Shown here piece after piece: positions 56,071 through 64,000 of a DNA stretch of 64,000 nucleotides. The position numbers were made by a program, and so were the translations under genes. This DNA is from Ectobius pallidus (lineage: Eukaryota > Arthropoda > Insecta > Blattodea > Ectobiidae), in NCBI GenBank assembly GCA_964059195.1, contig CAXKWD010000005.1:95369882-95433881 (forward strand), written 5' to 3'. The notes beneath the pieces are model-generated. The model ran no database searches. It had not been told where the DNA came from and worked only from the letters and a program-made list of their open reading frames with translations. Positions within the stretch are counted from its first letter, which is position 1. The number at the start of each line of letters is the position of its first letter.

Positions 56071-56855
56071 TTGCCATGACCGCTTATTTTCTCAAGTATT
56101 TCACTAACTTTTGTACAGTCCAAACAAAGTGAATTATAAGTAATGTATTCACAATATAAACTGCACACTAATATAATACAATAGCCTATAATATATTATA
56201 TGCTTGGTAATTGCACGGTTTAAGTCAGTTCTTGATGTGACTCTTGATTGCTATGAATTAGAAATGTGAACTTTAGGTTCACAGAGTTTCATATCTAAAT
56301 TGAACTGTATTCATAATAATAGCAAAAATAAAAATAAAATAAAAAATGAAAATAATTATAATAATAATGATGTAATAATTATAATAACAGCAATAATAAC
56401 AATAATAATAATAACTATAATAATAATAATAATAATAACAACAACAACAAAATAAATCACAAAGGCCAGGGCATTTTTCCTAATGAAGTTTAAGGATTAA
56501 AGCACAGTTCATATTATGATATTAAGCATACATACTGATCAGAAAAACATTTTCCAATAATCAAATAGGATTTTTTGCACATGGTTTACACTCTCTAACT
56601 GCTTATGTCTACAAACTTAATCTAGCATACCCTAAATTCATACGTGTCGCCCGACCCAGCGATATTATGAAAAAAAATTCAGCTAAGTGACACTTCATAT
56701 ACCTCTTCCGAGTCATTATGTCAAACAGCTTTTTTCTGAATGAACACATTTAATATTTGTGAGCGTTTTTCCAATGTTGCATTTTGCTTACATTGCGATT
56801 TCACAATGACATCTGAGTAACTTTATGCGTTTGCGTAAGATTTTGTTTCCAACTC
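56071..56855. other. Downstream of TFG, simple repeats
   Basis: AT-rich DNA with an (AAT)n/(AAC)n-rich tract at about 56316-56452. No coding sequence was recognised. Confidence 0.5.
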
Positions 56856-56859
56856 TGAA

Positions 56860-57330
56860 AACCTGTGACAACCTTGGAAAGGAAGTCTAGGTCATATAAA
56901 GCTGATTCAGAAGATCCCTGCAGATCGACAGGTGATTCTGCTTCTGCTGGCACTCAGAAGTCGAGGAATGAATTTTGTCATAATTCTTCTCATGTTGAGT
57001 TCTTCACTAAATCCTCTGGCTTGTGCCATACGATAGTCCAACAACAGATATCTGCAATCTTGCAAGATCACGGCCTGAACAGCAGTGACGTTTCTGGGTG
57101 TATTGCCAATTAAATGCCATCCAGAACAATCACCTTCATCAACCAATGTTCAACCATTTTTAAACCTCTTGAACCACTGGTAAGTTTGAGCCTGGCCTGA
57201 AGCATCATCTCCAAATGCTTGCTTCAACATCTTATGCATTTCTGCAGCAGTTTTCTTGAGTATTGAAACAGAACTTGACACATTTGCACTGCTCTCTCAA
57301 GTCCGTCATTGTGAAAATCGCAATGTAAAC
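56860..57330 (-). pseudogene. mariner transposase N-terminal remnant
   Basis: Minus strand: MTDLREQCKCVKFCFNTQEN with a frameshift into KMLKQAFGDDASGQAQTYQW and FKRFKNG, then GDCSGWHLIGNTPRNVTAVQ, and ELNMRRIMTKFIPRLL. This is the order of the two helix-turn-helix domains of mariner/SETMAR-type transposases. The catalytic DD34D part is missing, and several frameshifts occur. Confidence 0.7.
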
Positions 57331-58086
57331 AAAATGCAACAACATAAAAACACTCACATATAATAAATGCATCAACTCAGTACAAAGCCATATGGCACAC
57401 TAATTCACAAGATATGTGTAAAGTGTCATCTGGTAGCATTTTCTCATATTACCAATCAGTCGTACACTATTTATGAATTTCAGGAACTTTTGGGTTGCCC
57501 TTCATATCTTTTTTTTCTTTCTTACCTTTCTTTCTTTCTTTGTTTTAAGGAAAAACTTACAGCATCTTGGGGAATATGGGATAGTTGGCAACCCTAGTTT
57601 TTTTACGGCATTATTTATCTAAATCACTACATCTAGAACCAAATCTGTTTTTGAAAGTTCGGAGGCATTGACATTGGATTCATTTGCAAGCAAAGATTTC
57701 ATTAATAATTATTTACGATTGTTCACTTCATGTTCTGAATGATACCCTGATCCATCGGTTGGGATACACTATGCTTTGGAGGGAACAAACAAGCCATAGA
57801 TTGGAAAGTTTGCTGTGGGGATGGCATGTTGCATTATCTAAAAACAACCAAACATGTCTTTTGTTTAGCAACTCGCTCCTCATTGGTTTCACTATTCCTA
57901 TCACTCAAATCACCACAGAGTTTATTAAAAATTATCGAAGTGTATTCCTGAAACAATTCACTTTCCATCCTCCCCCCCCCCCCCCTCCCCCAACATTGGC
58001 CGTCTTTGGACCACATGGAACCTAAGGCTTTCTGGTTAATCTCTTCTTCATTCTTTCACTTCTGATCTTTTTCTCTTCCTCAGATA
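57331..58086. other. Intergenic, unassigned
   Basis: No gene is recognised. It includes short TTTC repeats (about 57506-57540) and a poly-C run (57971-57990). Confidence 0.35.
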
Positions 58087-58320
58087 CTACCAGCTTGGAC
58101 CTACATTTGGTGTTTTCTGTTTGAATGTTTTGATGCTGTCAGCTCGGTTTCTAAACTCTTTTCTGTTATGAATCATGTCTGCTGTAAGTCCACTTTCCAC
58201 TGCATCTTTTTTTACCTCTTCTACCCACTTCATAGATGTTTTCTGTCCAGAGATATACTTGAATATCCTCTTAGTCAGCCGGTTCTCATCCATTCTCACC
58301 AGATGACCGTAGAATTTCAA
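58087..58320 (-). pseudogene. LINE RT C-terminal fragment
   Basis: Minus-strand 77 codons: MKFYGHLVRMDENRLTKRIF, KTSMKWVEEVKKDAVESGLT and DMIHNRKEFRN, the GH(L/V).RM...RL.KRI... W..E...D tail seen in several arthropod LINE families. It is only the extreme C-terminus. Confidence 0.65.
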
Positions 58321-59087
58321 CCTTCGCTTCCACGTGGTGAATGTGATTTACTCGCTGTGCTTGTAGAGATAGTCATTTTTCCTGTTCTTCCATCAGCAGT
58401 CTTCTATGGTCGTAGAATATTTTTCAAGGGTTTTTTTTTTTATCATTCTTGAAGATCTCTTTTTTTATTCAATGTGAGGCACTCCGAAGACCTTCTGGCT
58501 TTACAACTGTATTGTAGTGCCTAAGTTTTGCCTTGTATGAAATTGCTCATTTATTATATCTGTTCTGGGTTAGCTTGTAGGCCAGTTCCAATTTTCGAGT
58601 TCTTGCCTTGTTTGCCTCTTTATCCAGTCCATTGGTTTCCATCCTTGCTGCATGCCACATGCCGCGCTTCTCAACACTTCCCGCGTCGTGGGCAGCTGTG
58701 TGTCCCCACAGATGAGTCAACAATTCCGGCATAGCCTGGAGTTGAGCATTGTTCTCGTGTTGCACAGACGTGAAAGTGTTATTCTGTAGTTGTCACAACT
58801 AAAAGAAAACATTAGGATACAGATAACTCAATAACGGAAGGGCAATTAATGCGTGTAAATTGGAATTTCGTATCACGATGCCAAAAATGTGTGGATGTAG
58901 GAGGAGGACATTTCCAGCATCTCGTGTAATAAGGTAGGTGCATATTTTCGTTATTTTTAAACATTTCATTTATTTTCATTGTCGCGCATGGACACAGGCA
59001 ACTGCCGGGCAGTTCCTTTGCCACGTACCTGGGATAAGAGCGTCATCTGGGGGAACTCAACGCTCTCCACAGCGGCCGCAATCTGCT
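58321..59087. other. Intergenic, unassigned
   Basis: No gene is recognised. Several frames are open over 58528-59024 but carry no known motif. Confidence 0.3.
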
Positions 59088-59555
59088 TGAGACTCACGGT
59101 ACAGTATAAAAATCTCCTAAGATCAGATATGAATGACAAAATTCCGTCAAATAAAAATTCAGGCATTTATGAAATTGAATGTAATTCCTGTAATAAAATA
59201 TATACAGTATTGGCAAGTGAAAATAAGTTTAAATCTAAGGTACAAAGAGCACATGAAAAATGTTCAATACCAATGAACAGGAAAATCTGCAGTATTTCAT
59301 CATTTTCGGTCTGCAGGTCATGATTTCAATAGCGAGGCAAAATTAATGAAAACATGTGTTCAGAAACCACTTGATTTAACTGAATGGAAAAAAGTAGGCT
59401 TCAAAAAAAAAAAAATAGACAAAAATTTGTATCCCTGACATCATTTTCAAATTAATACAAGGTGAAGGACATCTGGTGGACAGAGAAGCAAACTTGTCAG
59501 TAGAAATCAGCTGATGATGGAGAACCCATGGGAACCTATATTCTAACTTGGTAAG
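59088..59555 (+). pseudogene. Second Penelope-like remnant (GIY nuclease end)
   Basis: Plus strand: DKIPSNKNSGIYEIECNSCN then KIY, a loop with KSKVQRAHEK, then after frameshifts AGHDFNSEAKLMKTC and KPLDLTEWKKVGF. This matches the GIY-YIG endonuclease and C-terminus of Penelope-like elements. YIG and the catalytic Arg are lost. It ends in a hammerhead-like CTGATGA motif at 59511. Confidence 0.7.
59511..59555 (+). ncRNA. Hammerhead-like motif at second Penelope 3' end
   Basis: CTGATGA at 59511 is followed by TGGAGAACCCA (short hairpin) and then GGGAAC where GAAAC is expected, then TTCTAACTTGGTAAG comparable to TTCTACCAAAAAGTTGGTAAG in the first copy. One core is intact and the other mutated. 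Confidence 0.35.
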
Positions 59556-60900
59556 TTTTTACTTACCGGTGCAACTATTATGTGAAGTTGAATGTTTGAA
59601 AGCTTACTGTATAGTTAGGAATGTAGCTTTATTCTGCTCTAAATTCATGGAACCGAAATTTTTTTGAAAAAATGTTTCACTTATGAAATGTTTCTGTTGA
59701 ATAAAGGTTCCATTTAGGGCAAGTTTTACTGTATAATATAATATCACATCTATTTCAAACTAAACGCTTTTGTTTTGCTTCTGTACATGTTCATGGGGTA
59801 AACCAAGTTTGGCAACATAACACTTTATAGTAGTGCTTGTTCGGTTCTCTCAGACTCATTCAAGGTTACTCTGCTATTGGTATGAATATAGGCTGACCAT
59901 ATTACCTTGGGTCAAAAACATGACATTGGGATGGTAAAAATGGGGCAGGATTATGCAATATTCATTATTTATAAAAATGTTTCATTGCATCAAGATATTT
60001 TAGTTTATGTAAATAATATATTGTATTGTAATACGGTACATAATATACCATTCTGTTGTAATATATTATGCAACTCATGTAGGAAATTTATAATTGTTAA
60101 AACCATTTTCGAGAAAAAATAACTTTCTCATTTTACATTTTGATGTAGGATAAGAGGCTGTAACGTAAGGAATGTGCTTTCAGTTGTTTCAACCTGATGC
60201 AAAGATTTACTACTCACTAAGCAAGACTGAGTTTCTGCCTGAGTGACTGGCTTATAACTACCCTTCAGATAATTAAAAAAAAAAGTTTAAAATACAAGTA
60301 TTAGTTCTTAGCGCAAGCCCTTATGTACAAAATTTAAACAGAATCAATAGAACCATTTTGAGAAAATCATGAAAAATTTATCTCGCTTATCTATTGCAGA
60401 CTCACCTTGGAGCTGTAGTCAAATCATCTGCTATCAATATTATGGTATTCACTTTGCATTATATGCAAACCTTTACTGCACCAATTTGAATTAGATTTCC
60501 TTTGTCTGCAATCATCAGAATTATCTTCTGATTACTTTCACTTGTAATAGGTCCAGGCTTGTAAGGTTGAAGTTGTAAAGTCATAAAGTCTGTACCATTT
60601 AGAAAATAACATTTGAATGTAAAATAAAGTTATTTAACGTAAGCCTAGGAGGAAGCGTATGATATCATGCCTGCTACAATCAAAACAGAAAAAATACTAT
60701 TCCTCTTGTAACAACATTTTTTTTTTAACTAAACATTGATTTTTAACTCAAATTTATTCTTTAAGGTGTAAATCTATACAGTACATTTTGATTGTACCCT
60801 TCATCTTTTTAAACTTAAGAACCCCACTCCTCGAAAACGAGAGAGATTGATGTGAACCTACATAGCATTAGACCTCTACTTTTCTTCTTTTCTTCTTTAT
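59556..60900. other. Intergenic, with a dispersed repeat
   Basis: No gene is recognised. About 60320-60375 is a diverged copy of 44975-45030 (GTACAAAATTTAAACAGAAT, CCATTTTGAGAAAAT). Confidence 0.4.
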
Positions 60901-61415
60901 CCCTTTCACTACTACAGCCGTACATATGCGTCAGTGCACATCACTGCTGGGCTTGCTATTTATGGATATATATAGGATGCACCACTTTGCATGCCTGTAG
61001 AGGAAAGAAATTCTCCTTGAGAGTGATTCAAAGTGTGTGAGTGTATAGTGTCATCTGTTGTCTACATCCTGACACCGTACTTGATTTGGTACAGCACTTA
61101 ACTCGTTTATACTTATTAGTTTCCTGTTATTTGCCTTGATCTGCCATCTATAGCTGAATATTTCAGGCGACGTATTGCAACAATCATTAAAATGCATTAT
61201 AAAGCTGCTGTGTTGTGACTTCATGTCATGTGGGCATCGCCAGGGTTGCGTAAATCAGTCTAAACTTAAAGAGAATTTTACTGTGCTTTTGTTTCGGAAG
61301 AAACTAACAAATTATCTACAATTGTTTGTCCTCTTACAATTACAAAAGAAATTTGGAAATTTATTCAGCACCACCAGTTTGCGCAAGTTAACAATATTAT
61401 ATTAGTAGTGAAAGG
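60901..61415. mobile_element. piggyBac-like MITE, copy 2
   Basis: Ends CCCTTTCACTACTAC and the complement of CCTTTCACTACTAAT. The body aligns with copy 1 (shared CACTTTGCATGCC, TACATCCTGACACC, AATATTTCAGGCGA, CAGCACCACCAGTTTG). It lacks both insertions present in copy 1 and so shows their empty sites. The TTAA flanks are decayed. Confidence 0.7.
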
Positions 61416-62639
61416 ATCTCTTGACCCAAGGAAACATTGTGTGTTTTTCTTAGTAAACCTAATAGTTCCAATTTTATTAGCTTTTCTCACATGATTTCAC
61501 AGTGTGGGCTGGGACATTTTCGGTATGGGTATGATATCAAATTCCAGTAAGGTATGCTATAGGCCTACATATGAATGGTTTTTAAAGTGATATAGGAAAA
61601 GGAAGTCCACCCATACCCCAAGATAACATTACCAACTTTGAGTTTATTTCGGAAAATTCAGAAACAATGAAACATAACCATTCTTGTAGATTTTTTTTTT
61701 TTTTTTTTTTTTAAGACCATTCGATCAGTTCTGAAGTCAATTACCATGCTCAAGAAGATCTTTAGTAACAGTAAGATCTGTAGTATTTGATTTGGTTAAA
61801 TTTCAGTTCAAGTCAGTGAAGCATAGCCTACAGAAAACCCACCGTGGTTCAGAGTCCACGTTAAACTGTAGATCTCAGCTATGGCATTAAGAACTAAAAA
61901 GAAGCTTATTCACATTTACACAGTCTTGTTCCTTTATAATAAGAACTAAATAGTCATTATGTTATAATAGTAGGATATGTTATTTCTTCTTTTGGTGACT
62001 ATGACTAGCCATCACTTGCAGAAACAATAATGGGGTTCACCATAATATGGGACAAATAAGATGAATAGATGGATATTCTCTTTCTAAAGATGATTAGATG
62101 AAGTCTGATGAAAACGTTGAAATTAAAAAGGGGAGGGTTGTTTCATTATATTGGTGTTATGTATCATAGCTGAAAGTTTTCTTTAATTGGAAGCTATGAA
62201 TGATGTACACTACCCTGATTAAGGGTAGGATACTACAATTTTAGCTACCGATAGCGTAATGCTGTTTTCAATGTTGGTGCTACAATTCTTATGTTGCAAC
62301 CCTGTCTGGTGATTTGTCTCTGGAGAAGTTAAGCTAGGCATGGCAATCTTTTGCATTCTTAGCTACCAACAAATAGTCAATGAAAGTGATTTGGTGACTG
62401 GCAATTAAAATTGCTATTACAAAAATAAGCACAAAAGCAATAGGCCTACATAAAACACAATTACTTTAATACTGGACAAGTATTATTAAATATGACTGTG
62501 TTAATTCAGTTATTATTCTTATAGTGAAGTTATCTTCTGGGCTATTAGACCTTGGTCCAAAATTTTTAAAACCTAACGTTTCACCCTCTGCTTTTAGAGC
62601 GTGAGCTACTGTATACCCCCCCCCCCCCCCCCGTGGGAT
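61416..62639. other. Intergenic, unassigned
   Basis: No gene is recognised. It includes a 25-nt T run (61688-61712) and an 18-nt C run (62615-62632). Confidence 0.4.
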
Positions 62640-63605
62640 TTTCCGACTCTCATATTTTTTTGTTGGTATTGCCATCTAGTTTCAGTTTTTAGTTCAAAGG
62701 GAATTTGCCTCTTATCAATTACAGCATTTACCCGGAAAACTTCGGAAATCCGGAGAAAACTACTTTGTTTTAATTTTTCTTTGTTCTTTGCTCCTAATAT
62801 GCCCAGGGAATTTCTGAATATCATATTTTTTTGTCATCTAATTTAAGGTTTCAGTTGTTTGCCTCTTACCAATTACAACATATCCCCGGAATACCACTTA
62901 TATACGGAGAAAATGACAATGTTTTAATTTTTAATTCTTTGTTATTTGGTTCTAATATTCAAAGGGAATTTCTGACTCATATGTTTTTTTGTTGGTATTG
63001 CCATCTAGATTAAGGTCTCAGTTGTTTGCCCATTATCAATTACAGCATATCCCCGGAAAACTCCGAAAACCACGGAAATCCGGAGAAAATTACTTTGTTT
63101 TAATTTTTTAAATCGTCGTTCTTTGCTCCTAGTATTCAAAGGGAACTGGTGACTCATATGTTTTTGTATTGGTATTTCCATCTAGATTAAGGTCTCAGTT
63201 GTTTGCCCATTATCAACTACTGCATATCCCCGGAAAACTCCGAAAACCACGGAAATCCGGAGAAAATTACTTTGTTTTAATTTTTTAAATCTTAGTTCTT
63301 TGCTCCTAGTATTCAAAGGGAATTGGTGACTCATATGTTTTTATATTGGTATTGCCATCTAGATTAAGGTTTCAGTTGTTTGCCCCTTATCAATTACAGC
63401 ATATCCCCGGAAAACTCCGAAAACCACGAAAATCCGCAGAAAATGAGTTCGTTTTGATTTATTAAAAATCTTTGTTCTTTGATCCTAATACAACCAGGGA
63501 ATTTCTTACTTACATATTTTTTTTGTTGGCATTGACATCTAGATTAAGGTTTCAGTCGTTTGTCCGTTAACAATTACAACATATCCCCCGAAAACCACGG
63601 AAATC
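62640..63605. repeat. Tandem array, ~150-180 bp x 6
   Basis: Units share GCATATCCCCGGAAAACTCC, a CGGAAATCCGGAGAAAAT motif, TACTTTGTTTTAATTTTT, TTCTTTGCTCCTA and TTGCCATCTAGATTAAGG. Unit anchors lie near 62729, 62880, 63046, 63223, 63400 and 63579; the last three intervals are 176-179 bp, and the earlier ones are shorter and more diverged. The ~177-bp period is in the range of insect satellite monomers. Confidence 0.85.
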
Positions 63606-63959
63606 CACGGAATTTCTAGAACTCGGAACTTGTGATCTACAGTCAGTGAAACCGTTATTCCGAAGTAATTCTGCTTCAGGTGTGTCCTTTGCAGGTTCAA
63701 AACGTGTTTGTGTTGTGTTCAGAATGTGTTGGTCACATGCAAAGAAAAGGTTAATCATATCTTCTAAACATGCCAAGTGTAAGTCAAAGTTGTTTTCTTT
63801 AGTTGCTCGCTGAAATCTCAAAATCAAAGACACTTTGTCGATATTACCAATCCAAAATTGTGCTGTTTTACCCAATGTCCCTTCTATAACTTCAGTCAAG
63901 AAAGTTTGATAGTGACTGTGGAAGGTTTGGCAAGATAAATTATCATTCACAGATGTCAA
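63567..63959 (-). pseudogene. Fragment of a multi-copy arthropod protein, function unknown
   Basis: A 130-codon minus-strand frame contains LGKTAQFWIGNIDKVSLILR and FQRATKENNFDLHLACLEDM, then INLFFACDQ. This resembles the conserved block 'F....Y...V.L...F.RA.R..NW.LHL..L..M.P.FFA.DH.NY.R' found in many near-identical arthropod proteins that look transposon-associated. The expected NYARY is altered (HILNTTQTRF), and the C-terminus runs into the tandem array. The element may continue beyond the right edge. The family assignment is from memory of the pattern. Confidence 0.45.
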
Positions 63960-64000
63960 ATTAGAATATGAAAGGTGTGCTGCCAGGTTTTCAATCGCTT

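Noticed and set aside
62640..63605. CRISPR array
   Set aside because: Units are contiguous ~150-180-bp tandem repeats without short repeats and unique spacers, in a eukaryotic sequence.

Overview
This is a eukaryotic, AT-rich, transposon-dense window containing one recognisable host gene. The gene is the insect orthologue of TFG (TRK-fused gene, an ER-exit-site scaffold with an N-terminal PB1 domain). It runs on the + strand from a probable 5'UTR exon near 5.5 kb to a stop at 55600 and poly(A) signals at 55980 and 56046. Seven coding exons join in phase to 426 codons plus stop; the introns range from 93 bp to 18.5 kb. The TFG sequence, the transposon repertoire (DD41D Tc1/mariner, piggyBac, many hAT, Penelope-like, several LINEs, tRNA-derived SINEs) and the very frequent AGGCCTA-type motif suggest an arthropod with a large genome, probably a hemimetabolous insect such as a cockroach. 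The species assignment is inference.

Layout. 0.3-5 kb: upstream DNA with a hAT-like element (330-2929) containing two tandem arrays, a fresh MITE (3073-3462), a 136-bp duplication and a decayed THAP domain. 5.5-6.0 kb: TFG promoter, 5'UTR exon and coding exon 1. 6-11 kb: intron 1 with MITEs. 10.95-11.44 kb: exons 2 and 3 (PB1 and coiled coil). 11.5-19.4 kb: intron 3 with a minus-strand LINE split by two hAT-type elements in the same 8-bp target, plus a second LINE tail. 19.4-19.5 kb: exon 4. 19.5-30.6 kb: intron 4 with a hAT MITE, a Charlie/GTF2IRD2-like hAT carrying two SINE insertions, a second SINE inside a LINE tail, a three-layer nest (hAT-type in hAT-type in piggyBac) and a DD41D transposon. 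30.6-30.9 kb: exon 5. 31-36.8 kb: intron 5 with a Tigger-like element, a piggyBac-like MITE holding a mariner-type MITE and a 480-bp tRNA-like foldback insert, tRNA-like repeats and a hAT MITE. 36.76-36.90 kb: exon 6. 37-55.3 kb: intron 6 with hAT, pogo, SINE, LINE, and a Penelope-like element fused to a DUF4371-type hAT transposase. 55.36-55.60 kb: last exon. 56-64 kb: downstream DNA with mariner, LINE and Penelope remnants, a second piggyBac-like MITE copy (an empty-site control for the first), a ~177-bp tandem array, and at the right edge a fragment of a conserved arthropod protein.

The transposon genes are all broken, and none appears to work with TFG beyond sitting in or near it. Many element boundaries are supported by exact target-site duplications, so the order of insertion can be read. 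The most unusual objects are the 480-bp foldback with two divergent tRNA-like heads, the hAT-type group that repeatedly targets GTTATAAC-like octamers, and the hammerhead-like motifs at the 3' ends of both Penelope-like remnants.
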